DNA of 64,000 bases from Lampris incognitus (GCF_029633865.1 NC_079219.1:51905916-51969915), one strand, 5' to 3'. Positions 20,312-32,773 are shown, counted from the first letter of the stretch. The notes: generated from the letters alone by a model not told the origin. Numbers and translations are program-made.

Positions 20312-22200
20312 GTGAGTTATCTGACTCCTCTGAGACGTGCAGAGTGTCCTTCCCTTCTGCTTATTTGGTGTCCAGCACTTTACAGGGGACAGAGGACACG
20401 ACAGAACAATGAATTTGCACATTTTTTTTGGCCGCTGCATCTCCACCTCTCTCTCTCTCCCTCTCTCTCTCTCTTTATTCCGTCCCCGGCTGAAACTTAA
20501 GGGAACTTGTTGGAAGTTTCCCTGGACGGACCGCAGCAGACGTGTTGGACACGTCTTCGTGTCCAGGCGCATCGCCGCTGCGACGCTTCCGACAGACTTC
20601 TCATTTGCGTTAGCGCCGACACGAGGTCCGCTTCGGCTCCCCGAGGCTCCCTCGGTGTCGCGGGCGCAGACAGACAGGGACTTGTCCTGCTGGAGAGGAT
20701 GTCTGTCTCGCTACCCTCTTCACCTGAAAGGATTCACCGGATTAATCCTCGGGGGGGGGGGGGGAGTTCTACAAAAATGGGAGCAGACATGATTTGTCCA
20801 TGAGTCTTGTTTGGTTTGAGTCCCGTTTTACTGCGGACGATGCTTCCGGTGCACGACAGCCCGTCCGGCTTTCTTCTATAGTTTGAACCTGTTTTTTTTT
20901 TTTTTTTTTTTTCGGCCAGAGATGGGATGTAGATGATAAAAACCCACCCAGAATACAGATAGACTATATAATTCTCCACTTGCCTCATGGGGCAGCAGAT
21001 CTAGCGTTTCTCTCACCTGCAGTCTGATAAATCAGAATCAACATTTAGGGGTGGGGGTGGGGTGGGGGGGTGACCTCATGGACATCATCAGTCCTCTCCT
21101 CCAGCCATGAGGTGAAGTGTGGCTGCAGATGATCATCAAGAGAGTGCCAAGGATTTAACGCTTGGGCTTGTGCCAAACGGGCAATTTAATTAGAGGGCAT
21201 TTTACGCACAGGAAGTACGTTGGTCTCCTGGTTACGGGACAATTTATTTAGACTGTATTGGATCATCCCGGGCCCGCATTGATTTCCTCCTCAGGCAAAT
21301 GAGACGCATATAACCGTGTTATCAATGCGCTGGTTTTGCCTGGTCATGGCGGCAGACCCGTCGAGCCAAGCTCAGCCGGTTTCCCAGAGGCGGGGCTGCT
21401 TTGCAGACTCGCCGTCCCGCTGAAAGAAATAATGACGTTCTGTGACTTTTTAGCCGCAGATTTGAGTCACTCCAAACTGCAGGCTTAACCAAAGAGCACT
21501 GGACCTGCCTATCAAGTGTCGCCGAGCCAGCCTGGCACAATGGCTGCGCGCACCCACTCGCCGTTATTTGCGCTTGAACGCCATGAGATTAGCGCCACAG
21601 TTCAAAGCCTCCATTTTTATTTTTTTTTTAGCACGGGCAGACGTGGACCATCCCAAGCGCGTGTTTGTTGAGGTCTGTGTTTTGTATGTTATCCGAGCAG
21701 CCCCCGGCCAGACCTATTTGGACGCACTGTGCATAAACTAAACGTACCGTGGCACAGCCAATCCCTGCAGCACGTTTCCTCACACGCATTCAGAGCACAC
21801 AGACATGGGAAGTTCACCGTCTATGTGACCCTTTATGGAATGAATAGAAAGATCCGATGTTCACTGCCAGTGCTGCATAAAAGTCAAAATGTGAATGGCT
21901 TTTTGCCTGAGGCTTAAGTCAACAAATGGCTCATACAGCAGCGGTGCAGGCGACTCTGATCGTGAGGCCTATAGTAGCGCTTTTAGGTTCCAGTATTTCT
22001 TTCCACATCAACGCTTGACACGCCTCCCCCCCCCCATTGTTTCTTTTTTCAAATTTTAACGTTCATGTTGTCCTTCCCTCATTTCAACACGTTCTCGTTG
22101 CCAACTCGTCACATCCGGCAGCTTGGTCGGCGGCCTGACGCTGCTCAACAGACGTCAGTGGTGCAGAGTTCCGGTCCGGCCGCCAGAATAAAGAGTTGGC
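20312..22200. other. Non-coding, no gene recognised
   Basis: Possible intron of the candidate gene at 20271. It holds G- and T-homopolymers (20750-20764, 20892-20911) and no further recognised exon. Confidence 0.5.
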
Positions 22201-22209
22201 GTTAAACGC

Positions 22210-22660
22210 AAATTACACTTTCCGCTTCCGCTAGTACGTGAAGGTCTGCGTGACGTAAATTTCGTCATCAGGGGGTGTACGCGTAGGGTCCGCGCAGACA
22301 TCTGCGTACCTCCGATGTTTTGTGTCCGCGCGGACAAGGGTGCAACTGCGCATGCGCTGGTAAACAAAAACGGACGCCGACTTTGACGAGAGGCTGTGTG
22401 AAGAGGTCCCCTCATCTCTATAATTCCTCGTTAAAAGAGTACAAAGACAACCAGATGTGCACAAATTCATGGAAGGAAATTGCCAAGACTTTGGGGATGG
22501 AGAGGGTGGGGGCCGACACAAATGGAAGTATCTGAGAGACGCCGATCTACTGCGCATGTGTGACACGGGTACTCCAATCGGACTCCAGAAAGTCGTATAT
22601 CCAGAACGCGTTCGCGGAGTCCGGATCTGTCCGCGTCGGCTCGGGAATATATCCAGGCCC
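22210..22660 (+). mobile_element. MADF-domain transposon remnant
   Basis: Between 22374 and 22545 the frames encode a MADF DNA-binding domain: DFDERLCEEVPSSLYNSSLK, YKDNQMCTNSWKEIAKTLGM, then after a frameshift near 22508 GRHKWKYLRD. MADF proteins accompany Harbinger and related transposases, and similar host genes also exist. The region is GC-rich and flanked by repetitive gcgcggac-type words, so I read it as a broken transposon gene, not a host exon. Confidence 0.55.
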
Positions 22661-23167
22661 TTATACGTTTCTGCAAACCACAGATACGTTAAAACCTCGA
22701 CGTTTCTGAACCAAACACTGGTTTTATATCAACATTTGAACTTATAGCCAGTGTTGTTGGCGGAGCTGCTGCGTCCACGTCACGTTTCTTTCTGCGAAAA
22801 GAACAAAATGGCTGACATTCCTTTTGTTCTCAGTGGAAAGTGCAATATTTTAAGATCGTTTCGGCATTAAAGTGTGTTTTGATAACATTTCTAGCGAGAA
22901 ATGTGCTTTACTTTCATAATCTTTGTTCAGTGACCGTGTATGATCTTTAGTTTGATAGTTATTTCAAGTCTCGTCAGTTAAACGTTGGAATGCAACGTTT
23001 CCGACATTGAACACAACCCCAAAACGCGTTTTTACAATACTTCCTAAAATATCCTAAATAAATCAACATTTGTGTGCCCCCCCCTTTTTTTTCAAATAAA
23101 CCGCTTAATTGCAGTGTATTTTATGTTTCAGCTGCAGTAAATATTTGATATAGTCTGTAGATATTCA
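22661..23167. other. Non-coding, AT-rich, no gene recognised
   Basis: No recognised features. Confidence 0.5.
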
Positions 23168-24043
23168 AAGAAAGTTGAATCAGTTCATCTGGACAAGGTT
23201 TACTGAGAGAAAGGTTTCATCCCTCATCTAAGTAACCTCTTCAGTCTCAGCTGACTGCAGGTATCCCCACCCTTATAAACAATACAGTGGCATAACGACC
23301 AAAAACGATGAGTTTCATATGCAAATTACCGTGACCATTAAGTAGAGTTACAATGGCCATGTGTACTATTCACAGAGGGATGAGGAATAGCTGCAATCAC
23401 AGCATTGTAAGATGGTGACAGATGTACTCTTAGATGTACCCCCCGGTTCAGGGATGGTCGTTCCCTCTTCACATAGATAGCCTCTGTGACTCCCCGTTCA
23501 AACCATCGTTCCTCCCTATCAAGGATGTGCACATCCGCATCCTTAAAAGAGTGGCCACTGGCCTGTAGATCGTTTAGACTGGAATCCTGTAAGCTCTTCT
23601 GTGTTGTGCCATCCTCTTGGCCAGCATCTGTTTAGTTTCCCCAGTGTACAAGTCACAGCAATCCTCCTGGCACGTAACAGTGTGCACTATATTGCTCTGT
23701 TTATGCCGGGGGACCCGATCCTTGGGGTGGACCAACTTCTGGCCCAGCGTGTTTTGGGGTTTGAAAGCAACTGAGTACATCCATCGTCATCTTACAATGC
23801 TGTGATTGCAAAAGTTCCCCAGTCCTCTGTGAATACTACACATGGCCACTGTAACTCTAGTTAACTGTCAGGATAATGTGCATATGAAACTGATCGTTGG
23901 TTTGGGGTCGTTAGGCCACTGTATTGTTTATAAGGGTGGGGATACCTGCAGTCAGCTGAGACTGAAGAGGTCACTTAGACGAGTGATGAAACGTATCTCT
24001 CAATAAACGTTGTGTCTCGATGAACTGATTCAACTTTCTGTGA
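23168..24043 (-). mobile_element. Penelope-like element fragment with inverted terminal repeats
   Basis: The central part encodes a GIY-YIG endonuclease on the - strand. It is flanked by 23168-23418 and 23786-24043, inverted copies at roughly 80 percent identity by eye (anchored by cttcagtctcagctgactgc and catttataagggtgggg-type blocks). Penelope-like elements typically carry such terminal repeats in odd orientations. The reverse transcriptase is absent. Confidence 0.8.
23338..23780 (-). pseudogene. GIY-YIG endonuclease of a Penelope-like element
   Basis: On the - strand, 23780-23574 reads SNIVHTVTCQEDCCDLYTGE then TKQMLAKRMAQHRRAY, the GIY-YIG core with its conserved arginine helix. After a frameshift, 23532-23338 reads HILDREERWFERGVTEAIYV and ERPSLNRG, the end of the domain with its conserved glutamate. 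In Penelope-like elements this domain nicks target DNA for reverse transcription. It is broken and lacks its polymerase. Confidence 0.85.
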
Positions 24044-24808
24044 TTTCCTTACCTGGATTATTGAGCATGCATCAAGACATTCCATAGATGTATTTTTATG
24101 ATCCTATTTACAACGCTACTACAGCTATGGTGCTGATTTGTATCAAGGTACATGTCGCAGCTCAAATGAATTGTTGTTTAAAAAAATAGTGTATATCCTA
24201 GAGATGGACGTTGTAAGTACCAGGGATGGCTGGTATAAATGGGCTAACAGGGCTAAGCCCTCCATATCTTTTACAATAAAGATGATAAAATTATTGTTTA
24301 AAAAAAACCTTAGAACAGATTGTTTTAAGTTTTGGTGGAACCTAGAGCAGCAGCAGCACCAAACAGTCACAAGAAAAACACAGCACATATCTAAATGGGC
24401 TTATTTCTCACAGCCCAAACACAGCAGCGTCGGCTTCCATTCACCGCCGTATTAGGTGAGTGACAGGCGTTGTGACACGCCCCCTGGCGAACTTGCGCGC
24501 GCGCGGGCGTTAGCATGAACGAGGTGGGTTATTTACATTATCGTCCATTTTCTCCGATGTCTTTTGGGAGGGAAATGGAAGCGAAGAGACTGGGGACACG
24601 TCGTCCAAACGATGTTCAAATAACACAACTGGACAAGCGATAAAATCGTAAGTTTTTGTTACTTGGTTTCGACAAAAGGACTGGCTAACGGCAAGTGTAG
24701 CTAACTCACTTTTCTGTCCCCCCCATGCTAGCTTTCTGGAGGAGACACGGCCTGGACCCAACAAGGAATTATGGGTTTCAAAGATTTAGCCAACACAATT
24801 AGGAAATG

Positions 24809-24810
<2 letters not shown>
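24044..24810. other. Non-coding, no gene confidently recognised
   Basis: A short CpG-rich patch lies at 24478-24520 (gcgcgcgcgggcgttagc). ATG at 24575 opens only a 22-codon frame. Nothing was confirmed. Confidence 0.45.
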
Positions 24811-24891
<81 letters not shown>

Positions 24892-24913
24892 TGCGTGTGT
24901 GTGTGTGTGTGTA
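24811..24913. repeat. (GT)n microsatellite
   Basis: About 100 bp, with a (GTGC)n core at 24873-24896. Confidence 0.97.
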
Positions 24914-26175
24914 GCACTAGCTATAACAGGGTGTCGTTGCTGTAACTTGGTATCTGGGATGTGATGCTGCTGTTGCTGCAGCGTGAACTATTGATGGGTA
25001 TAATGCATCTGTTAGCCCACCCACCCGATATCACCACCAGCAGTCACTGATAAATACTGAATTGAGAGTACACATAAGGGCTTTAAGGGGATGGGAGACA
25101 CGTTTGTGTGATCAGATTTTAAATATCTAATTGTTAAATGGGTGAAAATTAATGGTGACCATGTCTGACAGCACCCCCACTTGTTGACTGTACCCATATG
25201 GGTGTTGTCCCTTAGGTGAAGTCAGGAGCTCTGTGTAACAGCTGACCGACTGTCATGTCCGTGGCTCCTTCTGCTACTGACTGACAAGCCTTCCAACATG
25301 TACTGAGGTCAAGGTTCAGAGGTCAGTATTTCAAAGCAGGAGCCATTTACAATCATCAGACTGACACGGTGTTACTCTATGGGTCGAGACCTTTCCAACG
25401 ATGTATTTGGTTTAGCTCTACGACAAAGTTTTAGTTTTAACATTTCATGGACAGCCTTGGCCCGGCTGTACTTTCAGAGAGCCAAACAAGTAACGTTGGC
25501 CTCCTGTGAAGCTTATTTTCCTGATGAAGTGCAAGATCTTTCTTTTCAGACCTAACCCTAACCCTGTAGTGATGCCCTGGATAATCAGCAGTAGGATGCA
25601 ATATGTAAAGAGGACATTCTAAAAACAAACAAAATAACTTCATTTCATGTGTTGGCCTCCAAGGGCCCCTCTGAAACCAGGCCCGTGCCAAGGCTGAGCA
25701 CTTTGGAGGCTCAATCGTGATATGAAAGTTATTTTGCTTGTTTGTTTAGTCACATTTACATATTGCAATCCCGCTGACCATCCAGGAAATGACTTTGGAT
25801 ATGGGGCCTGAATTGTTGGGTTAGGGTCAGGTCTGTTTCAGGCCACTGACAAGCTTCTGTGTTTGATGAGTTGGGAATGAGAACAGACTGCTCATTTAGG
25901 TATCTTCCATGTTCATATTTCTTATTCCGCATGTGCACACAATGTCATGTCATTGTATTTTTGAAATTGGCTCATATTCATTACTCGATAGACTCAAAAC
26001 AATCCATCTGGTCAAAAATGAGAGAAGTGAAAACCTTTCACAGGGGTCAGAAGGCAGACAGCTGCTTGAATGTACCTTTCAGTGGTCCTGCACATCCTCT
26101 GGGAATAGGAAAAGCGAACAGGATGGAGAATGATTTTAGAGCATCCCAAATACCTCAAAGGTTTAGCTTATTTGT
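24914..26175. other. Non-coding, no gene recognised
   Basis: Unique-looking sequence without recognised exon or transposon. Confidence 0.5.
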
Positions 26176-26188
26176 ATATTCATGCTAG

Positions 26189-26620
26189 GTTTACAAGATG
26201 GTAGTGAGACCAGCTATGTTATATGGTTTGGAGACAGTGGCATTGACAAAAAGACAGGAGGTGGAGCTGGAGGCGGCAGAGGTGAAGATGCTAAGATTTT
26301 CATTGGGAGTGATGAAGAAGGGCAGGATGAGGCACGAGTATATTAGAGGGACAGCTCAGGTTGGACAGTTTGGAGACAAAGCAAGAGAGGCAAGACTGAG
26401 ATGGTTTGGACATGTGTGGAGGAGAGATGCTGGGTATATTGGGAGAAGGATGCTGAATATGGAGCTGCCAGGGGAAGAGGATAAGAGGAAGGCCAAAGGA
26501 GGTTTATGAATGTGGTGAGGGAGGACATGCAGGCTGGTGTGACAGAGGAAGATGCAGAGGACAGGAAGAGATGGAAACGGATGATCCGCTGTGGCAACCC
26601 CTAATGGGAGCAGCCAAAAA

Positions 26621-26665
<45 letters not shown>

Positions 26666-26666
26666 C
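26189..26666 (+). mobile_element. RTE-clade LINE fragment, copy 3, with target duplication
   Basis: It starts at gtttacaagatggtagtgag and encodes the RTE C-terminus (VWRRDAGYIGRRMLNMELPG), with a frameshift near 26470. It ends in gggagcagcc and a (TAG)n tail of about 50 bp. It is flanked by a perfect 13 bp direct repeat, atattcatgctag (26176-26188, 26667-26679). The long tail and intact duplication suggest it is younger than copies 1 and 2. Confidence 0.92.
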
Positions 26667-26679
26667 ATATTCATGCTAG

Positions 26680-27736
26680 ACACACTTGCATGGCTGTGGG
26701 TTGTAGATAACCTATGCATTTCAACAAAGGAGTCAGGTGCATCCGAGAACAGCGGCTTTGGTGCAGACCGGACACACAGAAAGACAGGGAAGGATAGTCA
26801 GACCGCCCCACCACCACCTCTTTCCTCCTGCATACCGTATGTATGTGTGAGCTGCTCCGAACAGTTAGTCTTCCCCCCTTTTGCTTGGGCCACTATGGCT
26901 GCACGGCCGTGTCAAACAGAAAGCAGGTGGGGTTGCGAGGCAGCCCCATCAGATTAGCAGGCAGGCCGGTAAATGTGCCAAAGAGGGAAAAGCACCACCT
27001 GTCCGTTAGCGTGAGAGGATTAGATACTGTACGTGATCGCTCTTCTGTGAAAAGCCAAAACAACAACTAACTGTAGTGTGTGTGTGTGTGTGTGTGTGGG
27101 GGGGGGGTGCTACCTCGAAAGGTCAAATAAATACCGTTTATCACAACCTGCACCAGGATAGCTGCATAGAGGGATGGATTAGTGAAAACGGAAGGTTTTG
27201 TTGTTTTGTTTTGCCTTGTTGTCCAAATGTGCGACGGAGCTTACAATGGAAACCTGATGCCGTTCATTTTCGCCGCGTAAACGACAGAGGAAATGTCCGT
27301 ACACCTGTTTTTTGTTTGGATCAGAAATTTTTGTTGAACCTGATGCCTTCCTTCCTGGCTCGGCGGATGCGGCCCATCAATCCCGTTAGCTGTGACGACC
27401 TAATTTGTCACATTACATGGGCGCTGCTCTGAGACTAAGTCCCTTCCCTCATTTATTTCTGCTATTATTAATATTGCAGACAGTGCACTTTGCCTGATGT
27501 TGCGCAGTGTCTTAACTGTCTCATCACGGGAAGAAAGAACCACACTGGAGTCCTCTACACAACACAACACAACACAACCCGTGTCTCAGGAGCAGCACTG
27601 ATGTCAGTGTGCTGCTGCCAGTGTGGCCCGCATCTGCCATCGCCTCCCACACTGGATCCTGGTGTAATACCAACCCATTCTGGTACAGGTTCACCATATC
27701 TCCCTCTCATACACCCCCCCCATACCACACACACTC

Positions 27737-27770
<34 letters not shown>

Positions 27771-28630
27771 CACTGGAACGACTAAGACGGTCACTATTTC
27801 CAACATGTCTGGGTACAGACCCTCCATGACTACCACCAGTATTCACAGGCGTTGGACAGCGGCCATTTTAAATTGTTTGAAAAATAGTATTAAAGTTGTT
27901 AAAATGCTAATTTTGGTGTCAGTTAGTTTCATAACAGACATAGTAACATATGTAATGCATTAATATCTCAACTGGGTATTGATCTTGACAGAATATAGAG
28001 TTTAAAAACCAGCTGTCCATTTTGACCGCCCATGGTCAACAGCCTCCTTGTAAACACATCACATTCAGGTACAACAAATCCACACATATAGGTACAGAGG
28101 CACACTCTTAACATAATAAAATTTGTCCCAGGCACAAGCTCCCAGCCTCACACACTTGTCCTTATCTCCCCCTACACATTACCTTATCTCCCCCTACATG
28201 TCACATTGGAATATTCTGTCAGGCAGCACACCCGCACCGTGTAATCTTAGTATTCATGACCCTATATCTCCTTCACAGCTGTTATCTTTTCAGATGCCTG
28301 AGTCAGAATTTGCTTGCCGAGTTCAAGTTGTTTATGAGGCTTTCCGTGGCCTACCCCGAGGGAAAGAGATGTGTTTCATACCACAGGAAGTGGCTTTTGT
28401 TTTCCATCCATGTGCCCACAGCTGTTCAGTCCACAAAGCGTTTCATATGTGCTGGTGGCGCATGAGCATGTCTCAGGGGCTGCACGGGGCAGCAGGTGCC
28501 GGGGGCCCAAACACACTGCACAGCCCTCACATACACACACACAACTCTCACTACCATCGCCCTCCACCACACAAATACAGATAGGCCTGCATCATGCACA
28601 TTCAACCGATTTTACACAATAGATGCACAA
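26680..28630. other. Non-coding, no gene recognised
   Basis: It holds a (TG)n/G run at 27077-27107 and a (CA)n run at 27727-27770. Several open frames are present, but none has domain support. Confidence 0.45.
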
Positions 28631-28631
28631 C

Positions 28632-28635
<4 letters not shown>

Positions 28636-28699
<64 letters not shown>
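28636..28699. repeat. (CA)n microsatellite
   Basis: About 64 bp. Confidence 0.97.
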
Positions 28700-28849
28700 C
28701 TCTGGCTCTGTGTTGTGTTCCAGGCGCTTTAATGGTGGGATCTGATCCAAGCTCTTGTCTTTCTCACTGTGGGGGATAAATATAGCGCGCACACACCAGT
28801 GTCAGAATATGTGGCCTTGGCTCACACACCACCGCTGTCTGTCGTCCTC

Positions 28850-29300
28850 GTTGTGAGGTGGTGTCTGCTGGGAAGGGTCCGGTCCGGTCCGGCCCGGGCA
28901 GAACCGGCGGACGGAAAACGGGACGTACCGAGCGGCCCCCGTCCGGAGACGCGCTCGGTGTGTTTCCGCGCGCAGTCACCGCACACCTGTGGCGCTGAAC
29001 TGACGCCGCGTTCAGTGCGCTCATTCTGCGCTCCCGTCTGTCCCAGTTTGCCGCCTCCCCCCCCCCCCCTCCGCCCCGGCTTGACGCAGACCCCCCCCCC
29101 TCCGCCCCGGCTTGACGCAGACCCCCCCTCCCCCCCGGCTTGACGCAGAGTTTGAGGGACGCCAGATAAGGCTCATCTTAAAAGAGCGGCGCTCGGAGCA
29201 AGTTCCGTTTCAGAGCTAACGAAGACGCGCCAGCAGCAGCAGCAGGGAGCGGAGAGACTCGTGTTAATTTGCGAGTGGTTGCGTTGTGCGCTGCGGGCCG
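28850..29300 (+). promoter_or_regulatory. CpG-rich island, candidate promoter
   Basis: Dense CpG with ggtccggtccggtccgg and GC-box-like words. A C-rich minisatellite (unit ggcttgacgcagacccccc, three copies, 29078-29148) lies inside. About 10.5 kb separates it from the LINGO coding exon on the same strand; members of that family usually have distant non-coding 5' exons. The link is inference. Confidence 0.35.
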
Positions 29301-29311
29301 TTGTAGGACAG

Positions 29312-29312
<1 letters not shown>

Positions 29313-29396
<84 letters not shown>
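29313..29396. repeat. (GT)n microsatellite
   Basis: About 84 bp just after the CpG-rich island. Confidence 0.97.
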
Positions 29397-29932
29397 TGTA
29401 GCGCTGTGTCGGTGAATGTGATGAGTCTTAAGAATTCTCATTTTGTCTGCGTGGTTAATCCCCCCCCTTCTTTTAGAAATGCGTCAAACCAAGCAACTTT
29501 CTATGTGTGAATAAATCTGTACAGCCCACAAAGTCGTTTTTAAAACTTGGTGGCAAATGTCCAAATACTGACACCCCCATCCCACCCCCACCACCCCGAT
29601 AAGGGCCCTGCGGATTTCCTTCATCTGGTGACAGAGACGGGGGGGGGGGGGGCAAACTACAGATAGAGACTCTGACATCTTTCTAAGAATTATGCGACAT
29701 GCCGGAGTGCGTCCAGCATGAGCCGTGGCCTCAGCCAGAGGATTGTCTGGGGGGGGGGGGTTACAGCAGATCGGCTTGGATATTGTTTGTATTTGGCGTT
29801 GTGGGGATTTATTAGATAAGAGCCGGTCACTGCTCTGGGTCGGAGGGGTGGATCTTTGGGAGTTACGCAAAAGGTTTACAGCAACAAACAGCAACGCCAT
29901 ATTTGACAATTAGGCTCCACAGGTGAGGCGGG

Positions 29933-30030
29933 ACTAACCGAGGCCGGCAGACTAACCGAGGCCGGCAGACTAACCGAGGCCGGCAGACTAACCGAGGCCG
30001 GCAGACTAACCGAGGCCGGCAGACTAACGG
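29933..30030. repeat. 18 bp minisatellite, ~5.5 copies
   Basis: Near-identical tandem units of actaaccgaggccggcag. Confidence 0.95.
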
Positions 30031-30484
30031 AACCTACGGGTGCGTTCACACCCGAGCTGTCTGGTCCGTTTTAATCCAACCCGGGAGTATTTACCCCCCT
30101 TGGTGTGGTTCGTTTGGGCCGGTGTGAACACAGCACTCACATTCGGGTATGGACCAAAAACAACCGGACCGAGACCTTGTTGAAGATGTGGTCTCAGTCC
30201 GGTTAACGAACTCTGGTAGGGTTAGTTTGTGGTATGAACGTAATCTGACCTACATCCGACCCATCTGCCGGAAAAAATTGGGCTTTTTTTTAAACCAGCT
30301 GCCGTCAGCGGAGGCGCCCCCCCCCCGCGTTGTGTATTATGGGTTGAGGATGAACTTGGTCAACACAGAAACCGGCAGAAGGCAGCAGGTCTGCTTCACG
30401 TAAGTGCGTTAAAATGTGCCGTTCTGATCGCATATTTTGTCTTGGTATATGGCCCAAACAGCAACCGCAATCGACTCTGTGCAT

Positions 30485-30942
30485 AGTCCACTGACTTCCG
30501 GTTTCTACTGCAGCGGTCATACCAGTTTCCTGTTTGTTGGCGCGTGCTATCGACAATGGCATATTTTTCGCGATGCCTGCAAGATTTGCCATGAATAGAT
30601 GTCAACCGCATGCACAGACTTGTCGAGAAACTTTCACCTGCACCTTCCAGCAAACTGGTGAAAAGTTTCAAGTTGTACATATCAAGTTACGTCCACAATT
30701 TCGTCCGTCCGTCCGCTCATCCACATAATTGTGGCCGTAACTTGATATGTACAACTTGAAACTTTTCACCAGCTTGCTGGTAGGTGCAGGTGAAAGTTTG
30801 TCGACAATTCTGTGCATCTCGTTGACATTTATCCATGGTAAATCTTGCCGGCATTGCAAAAATATGCCATTGTCAATAGCCCGTGCCAACAAACAGGAAA
30901 CTGGTATGACCACTGCAGTAGAAACCGGAAGTCAGTGGACTA
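30485..30942. repeat. Long inverted repeat, 2 x 217 bp arms, ~24 bp loop
   Basis: 30485-30701 and 30726-30942 are inverted copies of equal length with scattered mismatches (anchors: gtacaacttgaaacttttca, aaactggtatgaccactgca-like blocks). The loop holds cgtccgtccgtccg. Weaker inverted similarity extends a little further on each side. A transcript across it would fold into a long hairpin. The arms have no recognised protein. Confidence 0.9.
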
Positions 30943-32255
30943 CAGTTATGTACAGAGCAATGCCAACTGACCTTTCGCAAAGTACCGCCCCAGAACGGTG
31001 CTTGTCCAATCCTACCTTAGCAACGGTCCGTCAAGCTTTCAAACACAGCAAAATGCTGAAACGGTGTGCCTATGGGATCTGCAAATCGGATACTAGATAT
31101 CTGAAAAGTTTGGAGGGGGTGTAATTTTCTTTTCCTTCCCGAAACCCAGAACGCAAGAAGCGCAATGTCGGCAATGGATTTGGCAGTATAGCAGACCCCA
31201 TGGCCAGCTTAATCCATCCAAAATCAACAAAAATACCTGTCTGCTCCAAGCTAATCTTGCTACTAGCTATTATTGATAGCTAATACAGCTAACGTATTAT
31301 TACTGTTACTTTTACCCACACAACAAACACTTCATGTTTTGGTGTTTTCCTGCTACTTCCTGGATAGTTATGAAATGCCTGACGGGCATAGCAACAGTAA
31401 CTAAGGGGGGCGGGACTTTGCGAAAGGTCAGTTCTGTCAATGGTCCAGTTTAGATAGCTACCCTGGAAGAAAAACAAACTCTCCTCTCTCCGCCCACCAA
31501 CCTCGCGAGATTTCTGACCAGTGAACGGAGCGACAGCTCCCACGTGGCTTTTGTTGCTATGGTTTGGCTCGCTGGAAATGTTTCCGTGTGAAACCAAACC
31601 GAACCAAAGGGAAAACAACAACAAAGTAGAAACCCATCCACTGATTCAGACCTGTATATTAGTGCTGCGGATCAAATATGAATCAAGACTCTTTTTACTG
31701 CACTGGCGATGTCTTGCCTCAAACTTCTTCAGAACCATGTTGCAGCGAATTCAGGGGGCAGCCGGGAATCCGCCGCAGCCGGTGGACACCTTCCTCAATA
31801 AAAATCACCGCAAAGCAACACACATAACAAGAATTATACCCGGCGTTACAATATTTCAGTGTAATGTTTAGCTGTAAAACGAGAAGGTTTGTGACCTGGC
31901 CGCCATATTGAACACGGGACAACCCAAAACCAAGCGCCGCCTACCGGCCGGAGCGTTCAATGGTCCGGCGCGGACTCGCCGGATTCTGTGTAGCTGCACT
32001 TTCCCGCCTCTGTTTAGAGGGCGTTAACTTTTCTTTTTCATGACAACCGGTGGACTCTGTACCGGCCTTGCGTGGGTCAGGGCTGGTTTAAAATAGTAGA
32101 TGGCGTGTTGAGCCATTTTCAACCCATGAAATGCCGAGTTTTTAAATTTTTTTATTATTTGTTTTTTTTTGTAATTTGACACCAGCGTTGATGTATTTCA
32201 TCACCGTACAGTCATATTCACTTTACAGCTAAAAAAACAGATAAGTGGGCAGTAC
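30943..32255. other. Non-coding with repeat traces
   Basis: The flanks of the hairpin (30040-30330 and 31400-31610) look repetitive, with gtgcgttcacacc and ccgtgtgaaaccaaaccgaa. They may be the ends of a larger DNA element of about 1.6 kb containing the hairpin. This is not established. Confidence 0.35.
31738..31782 (-). mobile_element. Fragment related to the TRIM-like LTR end
   Basis: gcagcgaattcagggggcag then ccgggaatccgccgcagcc matches the LTR end at 46375-46415. It is too short to say more. Confidence 0.35.
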
Positions 32256-32260
32256 CTTTT

Positions 32261-32453
32261 TGTAATGATCTGTGCCCTCTGGCTATGTTAACTTATAACA
32301 TTAATAAAGCAAGGACGACTTCTCTCGTGCTGGGTGTTTATTCACCGACCGGATTCCGACTGACGTTGTTACGTACATCACGTGACTTTGTTGTGGCGCT
32401 ACGGAAAGCCGTAAGGGACATTAGCAAATCAAATATTACTAGCAAATATTACA
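32261..32453 (-). repeat. 3' LTR of the Ty3/gypsy element
   Basis: 193 bp, identical to 36847-37039. In element orientation it starts TGTAATATTTGC and ends GATCATTACA. Confidence 0.97.
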
Positions 32454-32467
32454 TCTCCCTTTTTCTG
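32454..32467 (-). promoter_or_regulatory. Polypurine tract of the Ty3/gypsy element
   Basis: In element orientation cagaaaaagggaga directly precedes the 3' LTR. It primes second-strand synthesis. Confidence 0.75.
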
Positions 32468-32773
32468 AAAAGTGCTGCTTTCTCTGCAGAGATACAGACC
32501 ACGTTGAGCATGTTTATAAGCGAATACAATCTTAATAAGAAAGAATATGAAAGTGGAACTCTTATATAACTGGACTGCAACAAAGTAGTGTAAAACATTT
32601 CCTTCACTGTCTAAATGTGACACCGTAATAACATTTCATCTTTTTTTTTTCATTTCATTACTGGTAACTGCAAACAGCAGGTAGGTACACAAGGTAAGTG
32701 AACGCTGTAAATATTTCTTTTCAAAACATAGCAGGTATAGTACAGGTTGGTGTAAAATTCTCTTTTTTAACAT

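Noticed and set aside
24575-24640. Possible first exon (ATG GAA GCG...) near a CpG-rich patch
   Set aside because: The frame closes after 22 codons and no convincing donor precedes the stop.
29933-30030. Regular 18 bp units that look like a CRISPR array
   Set aside because: There are no unique spacers between the units. It is a plain minisatellite in a vertebrate genome.
30040-31625. Single large DNA transposon spanning the hairpin
   Set aside because: The two flanks share only loose similarity (ttcacacc / ggtttcacacgg), and no flanking duplication or exact inverted end was found.
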